This document shows positions 27,296 through 35,568 of a DNA stretch of 64,000 nucleotides, one piece after another. The first letter of the stretch is position 1, and every line of letters starts with the position of its first letter. The DNA comes from Roseinatronobacter ekhonensis. Its GTDB lineage: Bacteria > Pseudomonadota > Alphaproteobacteria > Rhodobacterales > Rhodobacteraceae. Location: the NCBI RefSeq assembly GCF_900499075.1, contig NZ_UIHC01000005.1:1-64000 (forward strand), written 5' to 3'. The notes beneath the pieces are model-generated. The model saw only the letters and a program-made list of their open reading frames with translations. It was not told the DNA's origin and did not search any database. The position numbers and the translations under genes are program-made.

Positions 27296-28345
27296 TCACC
27301 CCAAACCTGACGCCACCGCAACGCTTTGCCAATGCCATGCGCCATCGTCACCCATATGGCGTGTCACACGGCCCATCCGTTCAAGATAGTTCAGATGCGC
27401 GACAGCCTCGACCAAAGCCAGCCCGTAAGTGCCTTCGCCAATCTGGCGTTTGAACAGCGGCGCGAAGCATTCGCTGGCGCGGCGCGGTTCCGACAAATGC
27501 TCTTCCAGACGCGCCAGTGCGCCGTGGTGGTTGTCTATCTTCTGGCGCAAGCGCATCGGCAGGCCGGTGAAGGGCAGTTTGTGACCGGGCAAGACAAGAT
27601 GATCCGCGCGCGCGAAGGCTTGCAGGCGCGCGCAACTCTCCATCCACTCCGCCACCGGGTCGGCATTCGGTTCGGTCGCGTAAACCCCCAGATTGGGCGA
27701 GATCGACGGGAGAAGCTGATCCGCGCCCAGCACAAGGTTGCAATCCCGGCTCCAGAGCGTGATCTGGTCGGGCGCATGGCCTTGGCCCAGCCGCACATCC
27801 CAGTCACGCCCACCCGCGCGCAGGATATCGCCGTCCGAAAGGCGGTCGAACCCCAGCGGCAATGGCGCGACAACATCGGCAAAGTTGAACGGGCGCTCAT
27901 CGGCACGCTTAGCCAGAATGTCCGGGTCCATCCCTGCCCTATGCCAAAATTCCAGCGTTTCGGGCGGCGGGCGGTCTTGGTCGTCCAGCGTCAGCATCCG
28001 CGCAAACAGCCATGCCGTGCGCGAGGTCGCGAGCGTAGCGCCCCCGGCCTGAAACCAGCCCGCCAGCCCGATATGGTCAGGGTGGTGGTGGCTGGCGATG
28101 ACGCGGGTTACAGGCTTGCCGCAAAGCGGTCCCGCCAGCAGCTTGACCCATGCACCGCGCGTGCGCTTGGTGTCGAACCCGGTGTCAAACACGGTCCAGC
28201 CCGCGCCGTCATCCAGCGCGTAGACATTGACATGGTCCAGCGCCATGGGCAGCGGCATGCGCGCCCAGACTATGCCGGGCGCGATTTCGATTGCCGCGCC
28301 TTCTTCGGGCGGCACCTCGAACGGGTAGCGGATGCCGTCGCTCAC
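27296..28345 (-). CDS. MBL-fold metallo-hydrolase
   Basis: A 349-residue metallo-beta-lactamase-fold hydrolase with the metal motif SHHHPDHIGLAGW near residue 95, a later LGQGHAPDQITLW and LVLPGHKLPFTG. The C-terminal winged-helix-like region ends in MGRV.RH. The start is a GTG at 28345 that overlaps the acyl-CoA dehydrogenase stop as GTGA, so the two are translationally coupled. The substrate is unknown; this subgroup includes hydroxyacylglutathione-hydrolase-like and thioesterase-like enzymes. The coupling to an acyl-CoA dehydrogenase suggests a role in acyl-CoA or thioester metabolism. Confidence 0.9.
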   Translation of the reverse strand: MSDGIRYPFEVPPEEGAAIEIAPGIVWARMPLPMALDHVNVYALDDGAGWTVFDTGFDTKRTRGAWVKLLAGPLCGKPVTRVIASHHHPDHIGLAGWFQAGGATLATSRTAWLFARMLTLDDQDRPPPETLEFWHRAGMDPDILAKRADERPFNFADVVAPLPLGFDRLSDGDILRAGGRDWDVRLGQGHAPDQITLWSRDCNLVLGADQLLPSISPNLGVYATEPNADPVAEWMESCARLQAFARADHLVLPGHKLPFTGLPMRLRQKIDNHHGALARLEEHLSEPRRASECFAPLFKRQIGEGTYGLALVEAVAHLNYLERMGRVTRHMGDDGAWHWQSVAVASGLG

Positions 28346-30030
28346 GCGCCAAGATCCTCTGCCGACAGGGCCATATAGCTGGCAGGGTCTGCCCGCATCG
28401 CTGTCAGGTGCGCGGCGCATTCGGGCAACAAATGGTCGATATAGACACGCGCCAAGCTCACGCGCGCAGCCTCGCCCGACTGTGCTGCACGCAGATGCAT
28501 GTCTGCCCCCAGAACACGGGCAAAGGCGCGTAGGTAAGCGGTCGCGGCGGCGGCGCGTTCTGCCATCCCCTGCCCTAGCATCCAATCGGTTGCCGAACGC
28601 AGGGCTTGCGCGGCGTCGGATACGGGTGCGCCCATATCTGACGCGGCGGCTGTTTCCGCCACCTCGTCCAGCAAAGCAAAGGCGGCGGCCCCGCCGTCAC
28701 CCAGTTTGCGCCCGACAAGGTCGAGCGCCTGAATGGCGTTTGTGCCCTCGTAGATCGCGGTTACACGGACATCGCGCAGGAATTGGGCCGCCCCCGTTTC
28801 CTCTATGAAGCCCATGCCACCATGGATCTGGATGCCCATATCCGACACGGTGATCCCTGTTTCAGTTCCGTAGGTTTTGGTGATCGGTGTCAACCAGCCC
28901 GCGCGCGCCGCCCAATCCGCGGACCCGGTGGCCGTCGCCATGTCGATCGCCACACAGTTGGCCATGGCAATCGCGCGTGCCGCGAATATCTCGGCGCGCA
29001 TGATGGCCAGTTGGCGGCGAATATCGGGGTGGTCGATGATCGCGGTCGCGCCCTTCGGCGTTGGGCCCTGCTTGCGGTCCATCGCATAGGCCAGCGCGTG
29101 CTGATACGCCCCTTCGGCCACGCCAATGCCCTGCACGCCTACACCGACGCGGGCATTGTTCATCATGGTGAACATTGCCGCCAGCCCCTTGTGCGGCGCG
29201 CCGACCAGCCATCCCGTGGCCCCGTCATATTCCATGACGCAGGTGGGCGAGCCGTGGATGCCAAGCTTATGTTCAAGGCTAACCACTCGCAGCGCGTTCG
29301 GCTGGCCAAGGCTGCCATCGGCGTTGGGAATGATCTTGGGCACCAGAAACAGGCTGATCCCCTTGGACCCTGCCGGGGCATCAGGCAAGCGCGCGAGCAC
29401 CAGATGGCAGACATTCTGGGTGAAATCGCAATCGCCCCAAGAGATGTAGATTTTCTGCCCCGACACGCTGTAGGTGCCATCCTCTTGCGGTTCAGCCTTG
29501 GACCGCAGCGCGGCTAGATCGGTGCCAGCCTGCGGTTCGGTCAGGTTCATCGTGCCCGACCATTCGCCCGAAATCAGCTTGGGCAAATAGAGCGCCTTGA
29601 TCTTGTCCGAGGCGTGATGCTCCAGCGCCTCTATTTGCCCCTGCGTCAGCAGCGGGTTCATCTGCAAGGACAAGCAGGCCGATGACATCATCTCGTAAAA
29701 CGCGGTCGACACGGTTTGCGGCATGCCCATGCCGCCATGCTCGGGGTCGGCGGAAATCCCGATCCAGCCACCCTCCGCCAGTGCGCGGAACCCCTCGGCA
29801 TAGCCCGGCGGGCTGACCACCGCGCCGTTGTCCAGCCTTGCCGGGTTTGTGTCGCCTGGACGCCGCAGCGGGGCGATCACTTCGGCGCAAAGCCTCCCGC
29901 CTTCGGACAGGATGGCTTGTACCGTATCGGGCGTGGCATCCCCAAATAGGTCACTGTTGCGAACTTGGTCGAACCCGGCAACATGGTCTAGGATGAAAGC
30001 GAAATCGCGCAAAGGAGGCGTGTAGGGCAT
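28342..30030 (-). CDS. Acyl-CoA dehydrogenase (FadE/DmdC-type, ~560 aa)
   Basis: FAD-dependent acyl-CoA dehydrogenase of 562 residues, the long form with an extra C-terminal helical domain. Visible are the FAD/substrate segments LTEPQAGTDLAALRSKA and GQKIYISWGDCDF, the IHGGMGFIEETGAAQ motif and the catalytic-base region AIYEGTNAIQALDLVGRKL. Long ACADs of this type include 3-methylmercaptopropionyl-CoA dehydrogenase (DmdC) and medium/long-chain FadE paralogues. No dmdB or dmdD is near, so the acyl substrate cannot be fixed. It is coupled to the downstream MBL hydrolase by a 4-bp overlap and is divergent from tsaC. Confidence 0.93.
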   Translation of the reverse strand: MPYTPPLRDFAFILDHVAGFDQVRNSDLFGDATPDTVQAILSEGGRLCAEVIAPLRRPGDTNPARLDNGAVVSPPGYAEGFRALAEGGWIGISADPEHGGMGMPQTVSTAFYEMMSSACLSLQMNPLLTQGQIEALEHHASDKIKALYLPKLISGEWSGTMNLTEPQAGTDLAALRSKAEPQEDGTYSVSGQKIYISWGDCDFTQNVCHLVLARLPDAPAGSKGISLFLVPKIIPNADGSLGQPNALRVVSLEHKLGIHGSPTCVMEYDGATGWLVGAPHKGLAAMFTMMNNARVGVGVQGIGVAEGAYQHALAYAMDRKQGPTPKGATAIIDHPDIRRQLAIMRAEIFAARAIAMANCVAIDMATATGSADWAARAGWLTPITKTYGTETGITVSDMGIQIHGGMGFIEETGAAQFLRDVRVTAIYEGTNAIQALDLVGRKLGDGGAAAFALLDEVAETAAASDMGAPVSDAAQALRSATDWMLGQGMAERAAAATAYLRAFARVLGADMHLRAAQSGEAARVSLARVYIDHLLPECAAHLTAMRADPASYMALSAEDLGA

Positions 30031-30115
30031 GGGCCGCTCCGTCAGGCTGGACAGGGTGTTGCGCTACTGATAGCGGGTTGCAGGCTCTTGCAGAACCCCA
30101 ACGCCACGTCACACC

Positions 30116-31066
30116 ATGGAAAAAACGCCGCAGACCGCGCTTTTAGCCCCCGCAGAGGTCGCATATGCGGCACAACTTTTGCGTGCGGGCCAGCTTGTCG
30201 CGATGCCGACCGAAACGGTCTACGGGTTGGCGGGCGACGCGCGCAACGCAGAGGCGGTCGCGGCAATCTTCAAGGCCAAAGGGCGGCCCGCGCATAACCC
30301 ATTGATCGTGCATCTGGACGGGACAGAGGCGGCGGAAAAGCTCGCACATCTGTCGGATCAAGCGCGCAAGCTGGCCGAAGCTTTCTGGCCCGGTGCGCTG
30401 ACGTTGGTCGCGCCCTTGCGCACAGATCACGGGCTGGCGGATTCCGTTACAGCAGGCCTACCCACGGTTGCGCTGCGTGTCCCCGCGCATCCGCTCGCAC
30501 GCGCGCTTCTGGCGGCATTCGGCGGGCCGGTGGCGGCCCCGTCGGCCAACCCCTCTGGCCGGATCAGCCCAACGACGGCGGCGCATGTCATGGCCGGTCT
30601 TGGCGGGCGGATTGCCGCGGTGCTGGACGGTGGCCCCTGCCCCGTTGGGCTGGAATCGACCATTCTGGGGTTCGAAGGGGGCGACGCCATACTGCTTCGC
30701 GAAGGCGGCATCAGTTCGGAACAACTCGCCGCCGTGCTGGGCCAGCCGCCCCGCGAACGCACCGGCGCCAAGATCACCGCGCCGGGGCAAATGCTGTCAC
30801 ACTATGCGCCGCAAGCAAACCTGCGGCTGAACGTGACCAAGCCAGACGCGGATGAAATCTGGATCGGCTTTGGCCCCGAGTGCGCGGGCGCGGCGCTGAA
30901 CCTGTCGCCCGACGGCGATCTAGACGAAGCCGCAAGCACACTGTTCGCCACATTGCACAAAGCAGACTTGATGGCACAGCCCATCGCTATCGCGCCCGTT
31001 CCCGACCACGGGATCGGCGCGGCCATCAATGACCGCCTGCGCCGCGCCGCCGCACCGCGCGCTTAG
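30116..31066 (+). CDS. tsaC: L-threonylcarbamoyladenylate synthase (Sua5/YwlC type)
   Basis: Makes threonylcarbamoyl-AMP from threonine, bicarbonate and ATP for the t6A37 modification of ANN-reading tRNAs. It is 316 residues, so the long Sua5 form. The YrdC domain spans about 15-200 (MPTETVYGLAGDARN, KGRPAHNPLIVHL, PSANPSGRISPTTAAHV, ESTILGF). A C-terminal Sua5 domain is linked by the PGQMLSHYAP motif. It overlaps the convergent LOG gene by 4 bp. Confidence 0.96.
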   Translation: MEKTPQTALLAPAEVAYAAQLLRAGQLVAMPTETVYGLAGDARNAEAVAAIFKAKGRPAHNPLIVHLDGTEAAEKLAHLSDQARKLAEAFWPGALTLVAPLRTDHGLADSVTAGLPTVALRVPAHPLARALLAAFGGPVAAPSANPSGRISPTTAAHVMAGLGGRIAAVLDGGPCPVGLESTILGFEGGDAILLREGGISSEQLAAVLGQPPRERTGAKITAPGQMLSHYAPQANLRLNVTKPDADEIWIGFGPECAGAALNLSPDGDLDEAASTLFATLHKADLMAQPIAIAPVPDHGIGAAINDRLRRAAAPRA

Positions 31067-31881
31067 TCGGCGTCAAACCCGTCAATAACCGCAATCGCCT
31101 CTTCAGCGGTATCGACCATGTGGAACAGGTTCAGGTCGTCGGCGCTGATCGTCCCGGCATCTGCCAGCATGTCCCAATTCACGACATTGGCCCAGAACTC
31201 ACGCCCGAACAGGATGAAGGGCAGCTTCGCCATGCGCTTGGTCTGGATCAGGGTCAGCGCCTCGAATGTCTCGTCCAGCGTTCCAAAGCCGCCGGGAAAG
31301 ACCGTGATCGCCTTGGCGCGCATCAGGAAATGCATCTTGCGAATGGCGAAATAGTGAAAGTTGAAGCACAGGTCCGGCGTGACGTATTCATTGGGCGCCT
31401 GCTCATGCGGCAGCACGATATTGAGGCCAATCGACACGCCGCCAGCCTCGCTTGCGCCAAGGTTGCCTGCTTCCATCACCCCCGGCCCGCCGCCGGTGAC
31501 GATGACATCCTCGCGGCCATAGGCCTGCACGGACCGCAACGTCATCTCATATGCGAACTTGCGCGCTTCCTCGTAGAAGCGCGACAGACCGGCCAAGGTC
31601 TTGGTGCGGGCTTGCGCTGCATCTTCCGGCCTTGGAATCCGCGCGCCGCCGAACATCACGATGGTGGACTGAATCCCCCGTTCCGCCATCAGCAATTCGG
31701 GCTTGAGAAGTTCCAGTTGCAGCCGCACGGGGCGCAGTTCGTCCCGCACAAGGAAATCCGGGTCGCCAAAGGCCAGCCGATACGCCGGATGGCGGGTCTG
31801 CGCGGTGTCGGGGACATCATCCCACAGGTCGATATCCTGCTTGGCGTCGGGAAAAATACGGTGGCTGTCGCGGTCTTTCAA
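31063..31881 (-). CDS. LOG-family (TIGR00730-like) nucleotide-hydrolase protein
   Basis: A 272-residue Rossmann-fold protein of the LOG / lysine-decarboxylase-like family. It has IVMFGGARIPRPED at the start of the domain, VTGGGPGVMEAGNLGA, and the diagnostic FPGGFGTLDETFEALTLIQTKR. Related enzymes release bases from nucleoside 5'-monophosphates (cytokinin-activating or PpnN-like). The longer N-terminus (about 70 residues) marks the type common in proteobacteria. The true substrate is unknown. It is convergent with tsaC and divergent from dapD. Confidence 0.92.
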   Translation of the reverse strand: MKDRDSHRIFPDAKQDIDLWDDVPDTAQTRHPAYRLAFGDPDFLVRDELRPVRLQLELLKPELLMAERGIQSTIVMFGGARIPRPEDAAQARTKTLAGLSRFYEEARKFAYEMTLRSVQAYGREDVIVTGGGPGVMEAGNLGASEAGGVSIGLNIVLPHEQAPNEYVTPDLCFNFHYFAIRKMHFLMRAKAITVFPGGFGTLDETFEALTLIQTKRMAKLPFILFGREFWANVVNWDMLADAGTISADDLNLFHMVDTAEEAIAVIDGFDAD

Positions 31882-31909
31882 AAGGCTCTCCGGTCAGGTC
31901 TTGCGGGAA

Positions 31910-31938
31910 TTGCGGTTGCACTCTGTTAACGCTATAGC
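31910..31938 (+). promoter_or_regulatory. Predicted dapD promoter
   Basis: TTGCGG, 17 bp, TATAGC, 38 bp upstream of the dapD ATG in the 95-bp divergent gap. Confidence 0.5.
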
Positions 31939-31976
31939 CGTGACACCCCAATGACCAGAGCCATGGAGCGCCCCTG

Positions 31977-32807
31977 ATGACTGACAACGCCGCCCTCGAA
32001 TCCGCGATTGAAGCCGCGTGGGACGTCCGCGACACCATAACCCCCGACACCAAAGGGGAAACGCGCAGCGCGATCGAGGAAACGCTTGATGCGCTCGACA
32101 GCGGCAAGCTGCGCGTGGCCGAACGGCAGGAGAACGGCGACTGGCATGTGAACCAATGGGCCAAGAAAGCCGTGCTGCTGGGCTTTCGCCTGAAAGATAT
32201 GGAAAAACACGAGGGCGGCCCGCAGGGCGGCACATGGTGGGACAAGGTCGACAGCAAGTTCGCCGACTGGAAAAAGAAGGAATGGAAAGACGCGGGCTTT
32301 CGCGCCGTTCCCAACTGCATCGTGCGCAAATCGGCCTATATCGCGCCCGGCGTGGTGTTGATGCCGTCCTTCGTGAACCTTGGCGCCTATGTCGATAGCG
32401 GCACGATGGTCGACACTTGGGCCACCGTCGGAAGCTGCGCTCAGATCGGCAAAAACGTGCATTTGTCGGGCGGCGTGGGCATTGGCGGCGTGCTGGAACC
32501 CATGCAGGCTGGTCCGACCATCATTGAAGACAACTGCTTCATTGGAGCGCGCTCCGAAGTAGTCGAAGGCTGCATCGTGCGCGAAGGGTCCGTTTTGGGG
32601 ATGGGCGTGTTTATCGGCAAATCCACCAAGATCGTGGACCGCGAAACAGGTGACGTCACCTTTGGCGAAGTGCCGCCCTATTCGGTCGTGGTGGCGGGGT
32701 CCATGCCGTCCAAAAACGGGATCAACCTGTATTGCGCGGTGATCGTAAAGCGGGTCGATGCGCAGACCCGGTCGAAAACCGGCATCAACGAATTGCTGCG
32801 CGACTGA
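31977..32807 (+). CDS. dapD: Tetrahydrodipicolinate N-succinyltransferase
   Basis: Transfers succinyl from succinyl-CoA to tetrahydrodipicolinate in the lysine/diaminopimelate pathway. It is 276 residues, with an N-terminal helical domain (1-100) and a left-handed beta-helix of hexapeptide repeats (about 100-250). The repeats contain [40 protein letters not shown] and [17 protein letters not shown]. Length and motifs match the family fully. It is transcribed alone, with a possible short terminator at its end. Confidence 0.97.
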   Translation: MTDNAALESAIEAAWDVRDTITPDTKGETRSAIEETLDALDSGKLRVAERQENGDWHVNQWAKKAVLLGFRLKDMEKHEGGPQGGTWWDKVDSKFADWKKKEWKDAGFRAVPNCIVRKSAYIAPGVVLMPSFVNLGAYVDSGTMVDTWATVGSCAQIGKNVHLSGGVGIGGVLEPMQAGPTIIEDNCFIGARSEVVEGCIVREGSVLGMGVFIGKSTKIVDRETGDVTFGEVPPYSVVVAGSMPSKNGINLYCAVIVKRVDAQTRSKTGINELLRD

Positions 32808-32821
32808 TCGCATCTGGTGAT

Positions 32822-32842
32822 GGGGGCTACTGAGCAGCCCCC
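32822..32842. terminator. Hairpin at the dapD / glycosyltransferase convergence
   Basis: A perfect 7-bp stem (gggggct/agccccc) straddles the stop codon of the convergent glycosyltransferase gene, 15 nt past the dapD stop. It lacks a T-run, so terminator function is uncertain. Confidence 0.35.
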
Positions 32843-34023
32843 TCGAACAAGGCTTTCAGCCGTTCGGCACTGGCGCGCAGGTCGTGGCGTTCTTCGACCC
32901 GTTTGCGCGCGGTCGCGCCCATGACTTCCAGACGCTCCGGCGGCGTTTCAAGACATTTGCGCAACGTGTCCGCCAAAGCGGCCACATCGCCTGCAGGCAC
33001 CAGCCAGCCTGCTTCACGGTCAACCAGTTCGGGGATGCCTGCAATATAGGTCGAAATGACCGGCCGCCCCAGCGCGAATGCTTCCATAATGACAATCGGC
33101 AGCCCTTCGGCAAAGCTGGGCAGCACCATCGCGCGCGCGCCCGACAGCGCGGCCTTGACCGCAGCACCATCGGCCCAGCCGCGCAGCTCTACCGCGCTTT
33201 GCAGGCTGTGGCGGGTGATTAGTGCCTCTATCTGGGGCCGCGTATCACCATCCCCGATCAAGACAAGTCGCACGTCGGGATGGGTTTTCACCAGTTCGGC
33301 CATGGCCTGCACCAAAAGCACCTGCGCTTTTTGTGGGCAGAGCCGCCCGACACAGACAAAGGGCGCATTGTCGGGCGGGGGCGGCGCGGGGGTCAGGTCA
33401 TCCAGATCAACCCCGCAATGCACCACGTGCAGCTTGTCCCAGACCTGCGGCCCGCCCGCCAAAGCCAGACGCGTGCGGGCAAATTGGGTAATCGCCACGG
33501 CAAAGCGGGCTTCGGCCAGTTTCAGCGCGAGCGACGAGGCTTTGGGGTCATCGAACTCGTCCGGCCCGTGCGCGGTAAAGGAAAACTCCGGCCCGCCTAG
33601 CCGGTGACACAGCAGCGCCACCGCCGCCGTGTTGGTGGTGAAATGTGCATGGATATGGGCGCACCCTTTGGACGCGCGCTTCAGGTGCACCGCTTCAAGC
33701 AGGTAGGCCAGATGGCGCAGCAACGCCCCCTGCCCTGCGGCGCGCGACATCGCCCACAATGCCACGAAACCGCGCGCACACCCGCGCGGGTTGGTAAGCA
33801 ATTCCAACAGAAAAAACCACAACAACCGCAGCGCACCGGGGGCAAGCAGGTAATGGGTGCGCGCGGCCTCGGCGCGGTCAGCGGCTTCGACCAAATCCTC
33901 GGACCAAGGCCGCACCGCAAAGCGTGCGACATCCATACCGATGGATTCCAGCGCAGCTATCTCACGGCGAATGAAGGTGGCACTCGTCACCGGGTAGGTG
34001 TTCATCAGATACCCGATGCGCAT
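32827..34023 (-). CDS. Glycosyltransferase family 4 protein
   Basis: A 398-residue GT-B-fold glycosyltransferase. The N-terminal acceptor domain starts MRIGYLMNTYPVTSATFIRRE and holds HIHAHFTTNTA. The C-terminal donor domain (GT1/GT4 type) has FVCVGRLCPQKAQ, LVLIGDGDTR and the E-x7-E region MVLPSFAEGLPIVIMEAFALGRP, followed by AGWLVPAGDVAAL. It likely transfers a sugar to a surface glycan or exopolysaccharide; donor and acceptor are unknown. The ATG at 34023 fits the family start. It lies 22 bp after the NDUFS4-like gene. Confidence 0.92.
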   Translation of the reverse strand: MRIGYLMNTYPVTSATFIRREIAALESIGMDVARFAVRPWSEDLVEAADRAEAARTHYLLAPGALRLLWFFLLELLTNPRGCARGFVALWAMSRAAGQGALLRHLAYLLEAVHLKRASKGCAHIHAHFTTNTAAVALLCHRLGGPEFSFTAHGPDEFDDPKASSLALKLAEARFAVAITQFARTRLALAGGPQVWDKLHVVHCGVDLDDLTPAPPPPDNAPFVCVGRLCPQKAQVLLVQAMAELVKTHPDVRLVLIGDGDTRPQIEALITRHSLQSAVELRGWADGAAVKAALSGARAMVLPSFAEGLPIVIMEAFALGRPVISTYIAGIPELVDREAGWLVPAGDVAALADTLRKCLETPPERLEVMGATARKRVEERHDLRASAERLKALFEGAAQ

Positions 34024-34045
34024 TGCATTTACCCCGGTCAGATCG

Positions 34046-34357
34046 TCAGTGGGTCCAGACCTGCCGCCGCGAGGTTGCGAAATTCTCTGCATAGCCCGCC
34101 GGACGAATATTCGGACGGCGCGTCTTGGGTTCAACCACGGTGTAGTCGATGCCATGGGCATTGGCATAGGCTTCGGCGCTCTCTCGGTCTTCAAAGCGCA
34201 GCGTGACCTGACTGTCCATATCGTCGGAACTGGTCCAGCCCATCAATGGATCAATCTTGCGCGCCTGCGACGGCGCAAAGGCCAGAACCCAGTGTTTGCT
34301 CTTGGCCGTGCCAGACTGCATGGCGTTTCGGGCGGGGCGGTAAATTCTTGCGCGCAT
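34046..34357 (-). CDS. NADH dehydrogenase accessory subunit, NDUFS4-like (ETC complex I subunit)
   Basis: A 103-residue protein of the alphaproteobacterial/mitochondrial NDUFS4 (18-kDa, AQDQ) family, an accessory subunit on the matrix arm of complex I. Hallmarks are [34 protein letters not shown], then [21 protein letters not shown] and the final [15 protein letters not shown]. It lies outside any nuo operon, which is usual. It sits downstream of the candidate sRNA at 34430-34514. Confidence 0.95.
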   Translation of the reverse strand: MRARIYRPARNAMQSGTAKSKHWVLAFAPSQARKIDPLMGWTSSDDMDSQVTLRFEDRESAEAYANAHGIDYTVVEPKTRRPNIRPAGYAENFATSRRQVWTH

Positions 34358-34429
34358 AGTGTGACCCTATCTCAAGCTGGCCCTGTTATCGTGGCAATAG
34401 CCCGATTTGGCAAGCCCGCACGACTGCGC

Positions 34430-34514
34430 AAAAACAGGTACAGGCAGGAAGCCCCCGCTGAAAGGAGGGAACGAGGAGTAAGTCTTCCGAGACAGGGTAA
34501 CATCCTGCCTGCAC
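34430..34514 (-). ncRNA. Candidate small RNA with CU-rich anti-Shine-Dalgarno region
   Basis: The predicted ~85-nt transcript begins near 34514, about 6 nt after a -10 box, and ends in a T-run at 34434-34430. A perfect 9-bp stem (34511-34503 with 34449-34441, cores CAGGCAGGA/TCCTGCCTG) closes the whole molecule. Inside are a small GTCT-CGGA-AGAC hairpin and an unpaired CU-rich stretch around 34481-34458 that contains TCCTCG and CCCTCC, complementary to Shine-Dalgarno sequences. No peptide is encoded. The layout resembles the CU-rich/anti-SD regulatory RNAs of alphaproteobacteria, but I do not recognise a named family. It might instead be processed from the end of the ABC-transporter transcript. 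Confidence 0.5.
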
Positions 34515-34519
34515 GGTTC

Positions 34520-34548
34520 AAGCTAGGGGCAGATCGAGGCGCGGGCAA
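34520..34548 (-). promoter_or_regulatory. Predicted promoter of the candidate small RNA
   Basis: TTGCCC, 17 bp, TAGCTT on the minus strand, located between the ABC-ATPase stop (34573) and the RNA candidate. The transcript start fits the first base of the closing stem. Confidence 0.45.
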
Positions 34549-34572
34549 CAAAAATGTAACAAGGATACATGT

Positions 34573-35568
34573 TTAAGCGACCTCGCTGTTTTGCCCCGCA
34601 AAATGGCAGGCCGCCTGCCCGGTTGGCGTAGGCCGCGGGGCGGGGGTCTCGCGCTTGCAGATATCCGCTGCAAGCGGGCAACGCGGGTGGAATGCGCACC
34701 CCGAAGGCGGGTCGATCGGGTTGGGAATTTCGCCCAAGACCGGCTTGCGCCTGCGCCCCGACAGTGCCAGATCCGGCACCGCATCCAGCAGCATACGGGT
34801 GTAGGGGTGCTGGGGTTCGGTGAACAGGCGCTTGGCATCGGCCACCTCGACCAAGCGGCCCAGATAGAGCACGCCGATTCTGGTCGCCATATGCCGCACC
34901 ACGGACAGATCATGCGAAATCAGCAGATAGGTCAGGCCGAATTCATCCTGCAAATCGCGCATCAGGTTCAGAATTTGCGCCTGCACCGACACATCCAGCG
35001 CCGAAGTGGGTTCGTCACAAACGATGAATTCGGGCTTTGACGACAGCGCGCGCGCAATCGCAATCCGCTGGCGCTGCCCGCCGGAGAATTCGTGCGGGAA
35101 TTTCGCAGCATCGGCGGCGGACAGGCCCACCACTTCCAACAGGCGGTCCACTTCGCGCGTGATCTCTGCGCCTTTTAGCAGGCCAAAGGTGACGATGGGT
35201 TCAGCCACGATATCGCGCACTCGCCAGCGCGGGTTCAGACTGGCGAACGGGTCTTGAAAGATCATCTGGAACCGGCGGCGCAGCGCGCGCATATCGGCAC
35301 CGCTGGCAAAATCCATCTCCTGCCCGTCGAACCGGATACTGCCCGCCGACGGGGCCAGCAGCCCAACGATCATCTTGGCGATGGTCGATTTCCCCGACCC
35401 CGATTCGCCCACCAGCGCAAACGTTTCGCCACGGTTGATACTGAACCCAACGTCAGCATTCGCGGTCAGAAACTGGCGGCTTTCGCGCTCGATAACCCGG
35501 TTCAGCCACGGCTTGGATATGTCGAAACGGCGGGTCAGCCCTTCGACCTGCACCAGCGGTTCACTCAT
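34573..35568 (-). CDS. Peptide-type ABC transporter ATP-binding protein (OppF-like)
   Basis: A 331-residue ATPase of a dipeptide/oligopeptide/nickel-type importer. It has Walker A GESGSGKST, the Q-loop FQDPFASLNPRW, the signature FSGGQRQRIAIARAL, Walker B FIVCDEPTSALD and the switch ISHDLSVV. The C-terminal oligopeptide-transporter extension carries cysteines (GCAFHPRCPLAADIC) that in this family bind an Fe-S cluster. Its start overlaps the stop of the preceding OppD-like gene by 4 bp. It is the last gene of the transporter operon; the sRNA candidate lies just downstream. Confidence 0.95.
   Translation of the reverse strand: MSEPLVQVEGLTRRFDISKPWLNRVIERESRQFLTANADVGFSINRGETFALVGESGSGKSTIAKMIVGLLAPSAGSIRFDGQEMDFASGADMRALRRRFQMIFQDPFASLNPRWRVRDIVAEPIVTFGLLKGAEITREVDRLLEVVGLSAADAAKFPHEFSGGQRQRIAIARALSSKPEFIVCDEPTSALDVSVQAQILNLMRDLQDEFGLTYLLISHDLSVVRHMATRIGVLYLGRLVEVADAKRLFTEPQHPYTRMLLDAVPDLALSGRRRKPVLGEIPNPIDPPSGCAFHPRCPLAADICKRETPAPRPTPTGQAACHFAGQNSEVA

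Noticed and set aside
34430-34514. Reading the candidate sRNA as 4.5S (SRP) RNA or RNase P RNA
   Set aside because: The conserved SRP GGAAGCAGCC-type core is missing and the element is far too short for RNase P RNA.
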